From Alkalihalobacillus sp. BA299 (GTDB taxonomy: Bacteria; Bacillota; Bacilli; Bacillales; Bacillaceae_F), in contig NZ_JAFLJM010000007.1 in the NCBI RefSeq assembly GCF_017745675.1, positions 124,001 through 188,000 of the forward strand: a stretch of 64,000 nt of DNA, given 5' to 3'. The notes beneath the pieces are model-generated. The model searched no databases. It worked only from the letters and a program-made list of their open reading frames with translations, and had not been told where the DNA came from. The position numbers were made by a program, and so were the translations under genes. Every line of letters begins with the position of its first letter. Position 1 is the first letter of the stretch. This document shows positions 47,294-54,845 of this stretch, in pieces.

Positions 47294-47330
47294 TAAGAAA
47301 GGGGCAGCTTTGTGGGCTGTCCTTTTTTGT
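47294..47330 (+). terminator. Terminator of the DUF1540 gene
   Basis: AAAGGGGCAGC pairs with GGCTGTCCTTT (one mismatch) and TTTT follows. Confidence 0.85.
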
Positions 47331-47371
47331 GAAGACAGACATTTATTTCCGTTTGCTCTCATACATATTAT

Positions 47372-47386
47372 TGATAATAATTATCA
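47372..47386 (+). promoter_or_regulatory. Perfect Fur box
   Basis: TGATAATAATTATCA is an exact 7-1-7 Bacillus Fur box. It lies about 60 bases ahead of the IDEAL-domain gene. It differs clearly from the Zur-like sites further on (half-site TGATAAT and not TCGTAAT). Confidence 0.8.
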
Positions 47387-47444
47387 TTTTTATTCAAAAA
47401 AATAAAAATTTGTAGAACACTAAATCTTATGGAGGGGAAATGAA

Positions 47445-47834
47445 TTGGATTTTGTTGTACTACATAAAACTGGAATATCTATAGAATGTTTATATTATGG
47501 TATAGAGGTTTCCAATATAATAACTGGGATGTCCCAAATTGACTCAGGTTCATTAATAAGTATAGGAGAAGATGTAAAGTTCATTGTAAATAAAGGATGG
47601 TTTATTTTAGTTAGATTTAATAATCGAGAGGAATTCGTCTGCCTAAATACATTAGAAGAACTTATTGAGGCTAAAAAAATCATGTTAATATTAGATGTAG
47701 AACTTGAGAAATTAGTTCTACAATATCAAATTGACTATGCTTTAAAAGAGAAAAATAAAAGCAGTTTTTATAAATGTGTTAAAAAGTTAAAAGGATTACA
47801 ATATGATGAAATTCAAGGGGCCTCCATCAATTAG
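47445..47834 (+). CDS. Uncharacterised protein with a probable IDEAL domain
   Basis: A 129-residue protein starting at TTG after GGAGGGG. The first 85 residues form a small beta-rich region (SLISIGEDVKFIVNKGWFIL); the end, QYQIDYALKEKNKSSFYKC, fits the short IDEAL domain (IDxAL...F) seen in Bacillus proteins of unknown role. A perfect Fur box lies upstream, so it may respond to iron. The stop codon is inside a terminator stem. Confidence 0.65.
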   Translation: MDFVVLHKTGISIECLYYGIEVSNIITGMSQIDSGSLISIGEDVKFIVNKGWFILVRFNNREEFVCLNTLEELIEAKKIMLILDVELEKLVLQYQIDYALKEKNKSSFYKCVKKLKGLQYDEIQGASIN

Positions 47835-47846
47835 GAGGCTTTTTGA
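47817..47846 (+). terminator. Terminator of the IDEAL-domain gene
   Basis: GGGGCCTCC-ATCAATTA-GGAGGCTTTT, overlapping the stop codon. Confidence 0.85.
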
Positions 47847-47900
47847 TTTGAGATGATGAACAAGTTCAACAAATTGATCAAGTTTAAGGAGATTTGGATT

Positions 47901-48242
47901 TTAGTTAACGCTTATTAATTCAACCGGGCCATGATCATCACAATGATCTCCATGTACATGATGTAATCTTCCATTTACTAAATAATCCATGTGATCGCCG
48001 TGAGGAACAAGTTCATGTCCGCAATCTTTATCGTGCGTGCACCCGCAATTCATTGGTCTACACTCATCGGGATTGATAGTTGTAACAGGGATCTTGCATT
48101 CATCCCAGTGTCCATTATGCTCGTAATGAAGATGTCCATTGTGTACGTAATCAATGTGATCATCATGCTTAATCTTTGTATGACCGCAGGACAAACTATG
48201 CTTATGTGGATGATTGTGGTGAATTTGATGTTCTTGTCCCAT
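47901..48242 (-). CDS. Histidine- and cysteine-rich metal-binding protein
   Basis: A 113-residue soluble protein with 23 histidines and 7 cysteines and no signal peptide. Two similar units are visible: HIDYVHNGHLHYEHNGHWDE (about residues 29-48) and HMDYLVNGRLHHVHGDHCDD (about 83-102), linked by a Cys cluster (DECRPMNCGC). Such DHxDYxxNGxLHxxH units bind zinc-like metals. A variant Zur-like box lies 83 bases upstream, so it may hold or hand over zinc during starvation. No enzyme motif. Confidence 0.8.
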   Translation of the reverse strand: MGQEHQIHHNHPHKHSLSCGHTKIKHDDHIDYVHNGHLHYEHNGHWDECKIPVTTINPDECRPMNCGCTHDKDCGHELVPHGDHMDYLVNGRLHHVHGDHCDDHGPVELISVN

Positions 48243-48324
48243 ATTTAACCCTCCTTTCTGCTTAATATTTACTGACAGCTTTCATACTATCCGTTAATAT
48301 TAAGAATCGTTATCTGATCACTTA

Positions 48325-48345
48325 TAATCAGAATAATTCTGTTTT
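48325..48345. promoter_or_regulatory. Variant Zur-like operator between the His-rich and SufU-like genes
   Basis: TAATCAGAAT-A-ATTCTGTTTT, a 21-bp imperfect palindrome of the TCAGAAT flavour. It lies upstream of both divergent genes. The 20 bases CAATATAGTTAGGAATTAGA follow 16 bases from its centre; the same arrangement recurs at 55039. Confidence 0.65.
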
Positions 48346-48421
48346 CTATTCAATATAGTTAGGAATTAGAGAAATGGAGTATGATTAGACTAAATCGCAA
48401 TGCATGAGTATAATAATCATA

Positions 48422-48442
48422 ACAAACCGAAATTATTACTAT
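48422..48442 (+). promoter_or_regulatory. Weak Zur-like operator ahead of the SufU-like gene
   Basis: AAACCGAAAT-T-ATTACTATTT keeps the centre and arm lengths of the Zur box but has several mismatches. It is about 45 bases before the SufU-like start. Confidence 0.5.
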
Positions 48443-48486
48443 TTATATACTTTTAGTTTTTTATAGGATGCAAGGGGGAATGATTA

Positions 48487-48930
48487 ATGTTAGATCAACT
48501 GTACAGACAATTAGTGGTGGACCATTCGAAAAACCGTCGAAATCATAGGAAGTTAGAAGGTGAACAGATTAAACAGCTACATTACAAAAATCCAACATGT
48601 GGAGATGTAATGACACTATTTTTAAAATTATCAGAGGACAAAAGGATTGAGGACATATCTTTTATCGGTGAAGGCTGTAGTATTAGTATGGCTTCTGCTT
48701 CGATGATGACAGAACTATTAAAAGGAGTGCCTTTAAAAGAAGCAGCGAAATTGCGTCAAGCAATGGAAGCGATGGTTCGAAACGGGGAAGTTTCAGAAGA
48801 GATAGATTTAGGGGATGCTTTCGCGTTAGAAGGTGTTCATAAGTTAAGGGCGCGCCATAATTGTGCACTAATGGCGTGGCAAGCTTTAGATCGTGCTGTT
48901 GGTGAAGAAACCGAATATGAATATAGATAA
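48487..48930 (+). CDS. SufU/IscU-type scaffold or zinc-dependent sulfurtransferase
   Basis: A 147-residue protein of the NifU N-terminal (IscU/SufU) family. All three conserved cysteines and the aspartate are present: NPTCGDVMTLFLK (Cys38 and Asp40 in approximate numbering), EGCSISMASAS (about 63) and RHNCALMAWQAL (about 127). These bind zinc in SufU. It is not in a suf operon; sulfurase and SufBCD genes are absent here. Zur-like boxes upstream suggest a paralogue made during zinc shortage. AGGGGGA precedes the ATG. Confidence 0.88.
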   Translation: MLDQLYRQLVVDHSKNRRNHRKLEGEQIKQLHYKNPTCGDVMTLFLKLSEDKRIEDISFIGEGCSISMASASMMTELLKGVPLKEAAKLRQAMEAMVRNGEVSEEIDLGDAFALEGVHKLRARHNCALMAWQALDRAVGEETEYEYR

Positions 48931-48995
48931 AAAAGAAGGTGACTTACTGACCCTATAATTAAGTAAAATTATTAGGCAGTGTCACCTTTTTAATT
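48931..48995 (+). terminator. Terminator after the SufU-like gene
   Basis: AAAAAGAAGGTGAC pairs with GTCACCTTTTTA, with CAGT/ACTG extending the stem, around a long loop. Confidence 0.7.
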
Positions 48996-49027
48996 TTATT
49001 CTTTTGAATAAGCTGCTTTCGTAAACT

Positions 49028-49178
49028 TTGTTGCTATTGGACCGTTTTTTGAACATAAATCAGCCATAATGGATAAATTCATTAGTCCATCTGGCTGTTT
49101 TATGTTCAAAGGCTTCACGCCAAAGCGTGAAGAACCAAGCTTTCGCTTGGTTAACGGTCCAATAGCTAAAAGCAACAA
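49028..49178. repeat. 151-bp multi-branched palindromic element
   Basis: The outer stem pairs TTGTTGCTATTGGACCGTT (49028-49046) with AACGGTCCAATAGC plus AGCAACAA (49153-49178, with a 4-base bulge). Three inner hairpins follow: TTTGAACATAAA/TCAGCCA with its partner (49048-49066 and 49092-49110), CTTCACGC with GCGTGAAG, and AACCAAGC with GCTTGGTT. It has no clear coding content. The form suggests a small mobile element or a structured RNA. It ends 5 bases before the folE2 stop codon. Confidence 0.75.
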
Positions 49179-49182
49179 TCTT

Positions 49183-50088
49183 TTAGAAAAGAGCCTTTGA
49201 ATAAGTTAAACGAGCAATGGCATCATGCATGTGAATTGATTCTTCATTTCGGCATTCAATGGTAAATGCTTTAATATCCTCATTTTCATATAAATCGGCT
49301 GCAACTAAACGGACCATGTCTTCTACAAACCTTGGATTTTCATAGGCTCTTTCTGTAACTGCTTTTTCATCTGGCCTTTTTAGAATAGGGTATAATACTG
49401 AACTCGCATTAGATTCTGCTGCTTCAAGCAATGTTACTTTCCAATCCGTTTTGAGTTTAGTCGGTTTAAAAAATTCAGCTTTAATTGTTACATAACCCCG
49501 TTGATTATGAGCACTATACTCACTTATTTCTTTTGAGCAAGGACAAAGGGTTGTTACAGCAACTGTAATACCTATTTCATGAGTGAATCCTTTTTCATGA
49601 TCAAAATTTACATTCATAAAAGCTTCGGCATGTGCTAGTCCCGCTTTTTGTAATGATGGGCTTTTTCGTTCAAAAAACCAAGGGAATTGAACATTGATTT
49701 GAGCACTTGATTGTTGCATTCTTTCGACTAAATCTTTTGTAAAAGAGTATAGGTGATTAAAATCAACAATGAAGCCCTCTAAGTGATATTCGTGAAGAAG
49801 CTCTGTAAGGCGGCTCATATTTATTCCTTTACTCATTTGCTGAAGTCCCGTAGTTAAGGAAAATGTTCCAACCGTTGTTTGTGTATTTGGTTTGTAATCG
49901 GATTGGACGATAATAGGGTGTTTTACATTACTGATACCGACTGAATCAATCGCAAATAAAAAGTCATTAGGAGTGTTTTGAAGGTCCGTCATTTCTTCTT
50001 TATTTATAGGTTTGTTTCCTTTTACTGGAGGGACTGAGCCAAAACGTTTATGACGTTCTTGTTTAGTAGGTAGTATCTTGGTTTCCAT
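49183..50088 (-). CDS. folE2: Zinc-independent GTP cyclohydrolase FolE2
   Basis: Type IB GTP cyclohydrolase makes dihydroneopterin triphosphate for folate without requiring zinc, replacing zinc-dependent FolE. The 301-residue protein has the family start QERHKRFGSVPPVKGNKP, the VDFNHLYSFTKDLVERMQQ stretch and the metal-site cysteine in TVTTLCPCSKEISEY (about residue 160), plus the C-terminal ENPRFVEDMVR with Glu. In B. subtilis FolE2 (YciA) is a Zur target; here a Zur-like box sits between promoter and gene. CAAAGGAG precedes the ATG. Confidence 0.96.
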   Translation of the reverse strand: METKILPTKQERHKRFGSVPPVKGNKPINKEEMTDLQNTPNDFLFAIDSVGISNVKHPIIVQSDYKPNTQTTVGTFSLTTGLQQMSKGINMSRLTELLHEYHLEGFIVDFNHLYSFTKDLVERMQQSSAQINVQFPWFFERKSPSLQKAGLAHAEAFMNVNFDHEKGFTHEIGITVAVTTLCPCSKEISEYSAHNQRGYVTIKAEFFKPTKLKTDWKVTLLEAAESNASSVLYPILKRPDEKAVTERAYENPRFVEDMVRLVAADLYENEDIKAFTIECRNEESIHMHDAIARLTYSKALF

Positions 50089-50112
50089 TGTTGTCTCCTT
50101 TGTAAGATGAAA

Positions 50113-50136
50113 TAAATTAGGAATTATTCTGATTTA
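50113..50136 (-). promoter_or_regulatory. Variant Zur-like operator of folE2
   Basis: On the minus strand AAATCAGAAT-A-ATTCCTAATTT: one perfect TCAGAAT half and one weaker half. It begins just after the -10 TATAAT (50145-50140), which has a TTGTAC -35 16 bases further up. A repressor here would block transcription. Confidence 0.75.
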
Positions 50137-50179
50137 TATATTATAATACCTTTACCGATTAGTACAAATATTTGATTTG

Positions 50180-50239
50180 TTGACATTAAAAAAGAAGTAG
50201 AGAATAATAGTAACTATAAAATCGTAATTATTACGATTT
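50180..50239 (+). promoter_or_regulatory. Promoter with perfect Zur box for the flavoprotein-permease operon
   Basis: TTGACA (50180-50185), 17 bases, AATAAT, then the perfect 21-bp palindrome with arms AAATCGTAAT and ATTACGATTT around a central T (50219-50239). All 14 consensus half-site positions match. Confidence 0.88.
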
Positions 50240-50258
50240 ATGTGAAGGGGTGGAAACA

Positions 50259-51383
50259 ATGATGAAAAAAAATCAATATGATGTAATTATTGTTGGTGCT
50301 GGTCCTGCAGGTGTAGGAATTGGCGCGTTGTTTATGCAAATGGGATTAAAAAACTTTGTCATTTTAGAACGTGATTCTATCGGTAGTTCATTTAAAAAAT
50401 GGCCAGAAGAAATGAGGTTATTAACGCCATCCTTTCCCGGTCATGGATTTGGACTATTAGATTTAAATGCAGTAATGCCTGCGACTTCACCAGGATATAC
50501 ATTTCAAACTGAACATTTGAGCGGGGAAGAATATGCAGAATATTTAGAGGCTGTAGCGATACACTTTAAGCTCCCTATCGAGTTTGGAATAGATGTTTTT
50601 GAGTTAGAAAAGTTGGACGATGGTTTCGAATTAAAAACAAATAATGGTCATTATAATGCTCCATATGTTGTGTGGGCTGGGGGCGAGTTTCAGTACCCAG
50701 ATAAGGAAGCATTTCAAGGTGCTGAGTTGTGTCTTCATAACAGTGAGGTTACATCTTGGGGTGAGGTCGATGGTGATGATTTTGTTGTTATTGGTGGATA
50801 TGAAAGTGCAATCGATGCAGCCATTCATCTTATTCATTATGGGAAGCAAGTGACTGTTTTAGCCAAAGGAGAATCTTGGTCAGATGACAATCCAGACCCA
50901 AGCATATCGTTATCGCCATTTACGTTTGATCGTCTAGAAGAAGTAATGGATAGCGAAGACCTAATATTGAGAGGAAAGAGCAAGGTAGTAAAAGTGGAGC
51001 AAATAGAAGACGGTTATTCTATTTTTCTTGAAAGTGGAGATGTCATCTTTAGTCCTACTCGACCCATATTAGCGATTGGATTTAAAAATAGCCTTTCGTT
51101 AATTTTTGAGCATTTTTATTATGATGAAAATAATGTCATTGAGCTTAGTGAAAAAGATGAGTCAACCGTCTCTGAAGGACTATTCCTAGTTGGACCTCAA
51201 GTTCGACATCAAGAAGTAATTTTTTGCTTCATTTATAAATTTCGCCAACGATTTGCAGTTGTCGCAAAGGAGATATACGAGAAGTTAGGGTTGGAGTTGA
51301 ATGAAGAATTGTTTGATTACTACAGAAAATCAAACATGCTCCTCGACGACCTCTCTTGTTGTGACAATTCATGTCAGTGTTAA
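50259..51383 (+). CDS. NAD(P)/FAD-dependent oxidoreductase with Cys-rich tail
   Basis: A 374-residue two-dinucleotide flavoprotein. FAD site: VIIVGAGPAGVGIGALFM; NAD(P) site: VVIGGYESAIDAAIHL near residue 172 (GGxESA in place of GxGxxG); WAGGEFQYPD precedes it. It resembles CzcO/YpdA-type reductases and monooxygenase-like proteins. The last residues read DDLSCCDNSCQC, four cysteines that could bind metal or form a redox relay. It is the first gene after a perfect Zur box. I use the ATG at 50259, 8 bases after AAGGGG; the reading frame opens at a GTG at 50250. Confidence 0.85.
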   Translation: MMKKNQYDVIIVGAGPAGVGIGALFMQMGLKNFVILERDSIGSSFKKWPEEMRLLTPSFPGHGFGLLDLNAVMPATSPGYTFQTEHLSGEEYAEYLEAVAIHFKLPIEFGIDVFELEKLDDGFELKTNNGHYNAPYVVWAGGEFQYPDKEAFQGAELCLHNSEVTSWGEVDGDDFVVIGGYESAIDAAIHLIHYGKQVTVLAKGESWSDDNPDPSISLSPFTFDRLEEVMDSEDLILRGKSKVVKVEQIEDGYSIFLESGDVIFSPTRPILAIGFKNSLSLIFEHFYYDENNVIELSEKDESTVSEGLFLVGPQVRHQEVIFCFIYKFRQRFAVVAKEIYEKLGLELNEELFDYYRKSNMLLDDLSCCDNSCQC

Positions 51384-51458
51384 CAAGATAATCCCCTCTT
51401 TAAATGATACGGAGGGATATTTTATGTACAAATTTTAATTAAGGAGGCATTTAGTATA

Positions 51459-52622
51459 ATGGACGAACTAAGAAAAGATCATGCTTCCTATCCTTTAAAT
51501 AAAAGAGCTTACAAATTTCCGAAGTTCCCGTTTTCCAACAGCAAAGTATTATTATATTTATTTTTAGTCATTAGTATTTATGGCTTACCTGTATATGCTG
51601 CTTATTTATTAGCAAGTACTTTGGAACCTTTGGTTAATGGGCTAATTATTGAACCATTAGAGGGCTTATTTTCCCATACACCATTTCTTCTTGAACAAAT
51701 TTTAGTCGGAGATTTCGGTTTATTTACATTAGGCGTATATTCATTTCTCTGGGCATTTCCAGTTGTCCTGTTTGTCGGGATGAGTATTGCTTTTACTGAG
51801 GAAGTCGGTTTAAAGGATAAAATTACAACTGAAATTACACCGATCTTAAGAAAAATTGGGTTAAGTGGACGAGATTTTATTCCTGTATTAACAGGCTACG
51901 GTTGTAATGTCGTCGCTGTTTTCCAAACGGAATCTTGTAGTGCGTGTACGAGAAAGCAGTGTATGTCGATGATTTCTTACGGCTCGGCTTGTAGCTATCA
52001 AATTGGCGCTACATTGTCAATTTTTAGTGTCGGGGGGAAGCCTTGGCTTTTTGTTCCCTATCTTTTTATTCTTGTGATTATTGGAGCAGTACATACTAAA
52101 ATTTGGTACCCGTCTACTAGTAAAGCTTCAAATGATTTCTATCCTACAACGATCATAAAAGCAGGTAGTGGTCATCGGTTCATTATCAAAATGAAAGAAA
52201 CAGTTTCACAATTTTTCCTTCAAGCGATGCCGATATTTTTAGGAATTTGTGTGATTGTTTCAATCTTAGATGGTTTAGGAATCATAGCTTCATTAATAAA
52301 ATTTGTAGAACCAGTCCTAGCGATTCTTTCAATTCCAGCTGCTGCAGGTGTGGGGTTACTTTTTTCTGTCATTCGAAAAGATGGGATGCTTTTATTCAAT
52401 CAAGGTGGGGGTGAGTTATTAGCTTCAATTACAACGGTAGAATTGTTTATACTTGTCTATGTAGCCTCCACACTATCAGCGTGCCTTGTCACAATGTGGG
52501 CAATTGCAAAAGAGATGGGGGTGCTTTATGCTCTAAAGCATTCGTATAAACAAGCGATAACATCAGTAGTATCTGCTTTCGGTTTATTAGTATTATACAA
52601 AACATTTATTATCTTTTTTTAA
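51459..52622 (+). CDS. FeoB-core-like permease without G domain
   Basis: A 387-residue membrane protein with about nine hydrophobic segments. It matches the membrane core of FeoB and nucleoside-recognition (Gate) proteins: VLTGYGCNVVAVFQT (near residue 147) parallels the FeoB GxGCNVPA motif, and the second half repeats the Gate pattern (SIPAAAGVGLLFSVIRKDG). The N-terminal GTPase domain of FeoB is missing. An unusual CSACTRKQC cluster lies just after the GYGCN motif. It sits 75 bases after the Zur-controlled flavoprotein and just ahead of a COG0523 GTPase. A divalent metal, most likely zinc, is the probable substrate; this is inference. Confidence 0.82.
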   Translation: MDELRKDHASYPLNKRAYKFPKFPFSNSKVLLYLFLVISIYGLPVYAAYLLASTLEPLVNGLIIEPLEGLFSHTPFLLEQILVGDFGLFTLGVYSFLWAFPVVLFVGMSIAFTEEVGLKDKITTEITPILRKIGLSGRDFIPVLTGYGCNVVAVFQTESCSACTRKQCMSMISYGSACSYQIGATLSIFSVGGKPWLFVPYLFILVIIGAVHTKIWYPSTSKASNDFYPTTIIKAGSGHRFIIKMKETVSQFFLQAMPIFLGICVIVSILDGLGIIASLIKFVEPVLAILSIPAAAGVGLLFSVIRKDGMLLFNQGGGELLASITTVELFILVYVASTLSACLVTMWAIAKEMGVLYALKHSYKQAITSVVSAFGLLVLYKTFIIFF

Positions 52623-52625
52623 AGG

Positions 52626-52652
52626 TTTTAATCGTAATAATTACGATTAAAA
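52626..52652 (+). promoter_or_regulatory. Perfect 27-bp Zur box ahead of COG0523 gene 1
   Basis: TTTTAATCGTAAT on one side and ATTACGATTAAAA on the other, around a central A, form a perfect palindrome containing the full Zur consensus. It lies 40 bases ahead of the GTPase start. Confidence 0.9.
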
Positions 52653-52691
52653 TAATGGTGTTGTTTTACAATAGAAGAAGGAGTGAATAGA

Positions 52692-53684
52692 ATGAATAAG
52701 AATGAGAAAGTACCAGTTACCGTTCTTACAGGTTTTTTAGGAGCCGGAAAGACAACATTACTCAATTATATTCTAACTGAAAATCATGGTCAGAAAATTG
52801 CTGTCATTGTTAATGAATTTGGAGAAGTAGGGATTGATAACCAACTCGTTGTCGGTGCAGACGAAGAGATTTTTGAGATGAATAATGGCTGCATTTGTTG
52901 TACCGTTCGCGGTGATTTAATTCGCATATTGCATGATTTGAAAGAAAGACGCAATGGTGAACAAGGTATGAGCCTTGATTTTGATCGAGTGGTAATTGAA
53001 ACGACCGGTCTTGCCGATCCAGGACCTGTAGCACAAACTTTCTTTGTCGATCCGGAGTTATCTGAATACTATCAATTAGATTCCATCGTTACGGTTGTGG
53101 ATACATACCATGTTCATGAACAGTTAGATCGTTCGTATGAAGCACAAGAGCAGGTGGCTTTTGCAGATGTACTCGTTTTAAATAAAATTGATTTAGTGGA
53201 AAAGGAACTTTTGAACTCAGTCATTCAGCGTTTAACGAAAATGAACCCAACAGCGAAATTAGTACAAGCGAGTCACAGTCAAATTAACTTGGATCAAATA
53301 TTAAACTTGTATTCCTTTGACCTTGATCAAAAATTAGAAATAGCTCCTGACTTTTTAAAGGCCGATCATCACCATCACCATGATGACCATGTAAAGGCAA
53401 TTGTTTTACGCTCTGAGAAGCCTTTAAGTTTACCGAAAGTAGAGCAATGGATGAATACGGTGTTAGCTGAGCTTGGGCCGCAAATGTACCGTTATAAAGG
53501 TATTTTCCATATTGAGAATTTAGAAAAGCGTGTTGTCTTCCAAGGTGTCCATATGCTTTTTGCGGGAACCGCTGATCGTGAATGGGGAAAAGGAGAAAAA
53601 AGAGTAAGTGAAATGGTTGTTATTGGGACTGACTTAGATGAAAAGTGGTTTCAAGAACAATTTGAGAATTGTACATCAGCTTAA
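52692..53684 (+). CDS. COG0523 metallochaperone GTPase 1 (YciC/ZagA-like)
   Basis: G3E GTPase of the CobW/COG0523 group, 330 residues. Walker A is LTGFLGAGKTTLLNYI, the metal motif is NNGCICCTVRGDL (GCxCC), Walker B region ETTGLADP and the guanine motif NKID. A His-rich loop, HHHHHDDH near residue 230, precedes the C-terminal CobW_C domain. Proteins of this group deliver zinc to client enzymes during starvation; B. subtilis YciC/ZagA is Zur-controlled. The ATG at 52692 lies 9 bases after AAGGAG; the frame opens at a GTG at 52683. A perfect Zur box stands upstream. Confidence 0.94.
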   Translation: MNKNEKVPVTVLTGFLGAGKTTLLNYILTENHGQKIAVIVNEFGEVGIDNQLVVGADEEIFEMNNGCICCTVRGDLIRILHDLKERRNGEQGMSLDFDRVVIETTGLADPGPVAQTFFVDPELSEYYQLDSIVTVVDTYHVHEQLDRSYEAQEQVAFADVLVLNKIDLVEKELLNSVIQRLTKMNPTAKLVQASHSQINLDQILNLYSFDLDQKLEIAPDFLKADHHHHHDDHVKAIVLRSEKPLSLPKVEQWMNTVLAELGPQMYRYKGIFHIENLEKRVVFQGVHMLFAGTADREWGKGEKRVSEMVVIGTDLDEKWFQEQFENCTSA

Positions 53685-53685
53685 G

Positions 53686-53735
53686 ATAAGCCGTTTCATC
53701 ATTGAAGAGGATTTCATTGATGAAACGGCTTAGTA
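53686..53735 (+). terminator. Terminator after COG0523 gene 1
   Basis: AAGCCGTTTCATCA pairs with TGATGAAACGGCTT around a loop of about 16 bases. T-run is weak. Confidence 0.75.
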
Positions 53736-53755
53736 TTATGTAATAATAAAATGAT

Positions 53756-54745
53756 ATGAAGAACAGATCGAAGAAAGGATTAAAGCTGTATAGACCAATG
53801 GATAAAAATAAAGTAGAGATCATCATTCTTAGTGGGTTTTTAGGAAGTGGGAAAAGCACGTTATTAAAAGAAGTAGTTGAGTTAGAGAAAAGCAAAGGGA
53901 AGCGAATTGGAGTATTAATGAATGAATTAGGTGAAATAAGTATAGATTCTGCAATTATTCCTCAGGAAACACCTTTAAAAGAAATGTTAAATGGGTGTAT
54001 TTGCTGTACTCTCCAAGGCGAGTTAAGTTTGCAATTGCATTCAATGTTAGAGGAGTATGAACTCGATATTATTCTAATAGAATCAACAGGTGCTGCTCAC
54101 CCATTAGAAGTGATAGAGGCGTGCACGCATCCAACGCTAGTAAGTAAACTAGAAATCCGGTGTGTTATTACCGTAGTAAATGCCAAGCAGTGGTTAGAAA
54201 ATAGATTAAGTATTAAACTTAAAAAACTTTTAATAGAGCAAGTAAAATATGCAGATATTGTCCTTGTAAATAAAAGAGATCAGGTTGATGAAGGACAAAT
54301 AAATGAAGTCGTTAATTCTATTAAAAAAGTTAATCAGCTAGCGGTCCTTTCCATTGTTACGTTTGCCAAATTCAATCCTTCAATTCTTGATGATCAGCCT
54401 ATTCAAAAGAAAATAAACAATGTAATGGAAAATGAAGAAGCCCATGTGCATCATCATCTCCACCTTAGAACCGTATCATTTTCAATTGAAAAACCTATTA
54501 ACCGCTTTGACTTTTTACAATGGATAGAAAACATAGAAGGACAGCTATATCGTGCGAAAGGTTTTTTATATTTACAAGAAACACCAGGTTTATTTTTATT
54601 TAACTATGCTTACGGTGTTCCGATGTTTGAACGATATACTTTTGATAAAAAATACGATCCAGTGTTAGTTTTTATAGGAGAAGATTTGAACCAAAGTCGT
54701 ATGAAGTATCAGCTGGATCAATTACAATCAGATGATCAACTGTAG
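53756..54745 (+). CDS. COG0523 metallochaperone GTPase 2
   Basis: A second G3E GTPase, up to 329 residues: IIILSGFLGSGKSTLLKEV (Walker A), LNGCICCTLQGEL (GCxCC), LIESTGAAHPLE and VNKRD. Its histidine loop reads HVHHHLHL (near residue 240), different from copies 1 and 3. The start is uncertain: no good ribosome site precedes the ATG at 53756 or the ATG at 53798, and the latter would fit the family's normal N-terminus. It follows copy 1 without its own Zur box. Confidence 0.9.
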   Translation: MKNRSKKGLKLYRPMDKNKVEIIILSGFLGSGKSTLLKEVVELEKSKGKRIGVLMNELGEISIDSAIIPQETPLKEMLNGCICCTLQGELSLQLHSMLEEYELDIILIESTGAAHPLEVIEACTHPTLVSKLEIRCVITVVNAKQWLENRLSIKLKKLLIEQVKYADIVLVNKRDQVDEGQINEVVNSIKKVNQLAVLSIVTFAKFNPSILDDQPIQKKINNVMENEEAHVHHHLHLRTVSFSIEKPINRFDFLQWIENIEGQLYRAKGFLYLQETPGLFLFNYAYGVPMFERYTFDKKYDPVLVFIGEDLNQSRMKYQLDQLQSDDQL

Positions 54746-54770
54746 GAGAGAATGATGAAGAATACGATCC

Positions 54771-54845
54771 GTAAAAGCGGAGATCGACATACAAAACTTT
54801 ATTCATAGGTACCGATCTTGATAAATATGAAATAAAGACAATTTA
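54771..54845 (+). pseudogene. Remnant of a COG0523 C-terminus
   Basis: Across two frames the stretch reads RKSGDRHTKL and then LFIGTDLDKYEIKTI, which is the end of a COG0523 protein (compare VVIGTDLDEKWF in copy 1). The first frame ends in TAG at once, so a frameshift broke it. Nothing of the GTPase domain remains. The rest of the 54746-55118 gap holds only the operator below. Confidence 0.55.

Noticed and set aside
48996-49178. A 60-codon minus-strand frame between the sufU-like gene and folE2
   Set aside because: It lies entirely in the palindromic element, where the stems force the codons; no ribosome site is present.
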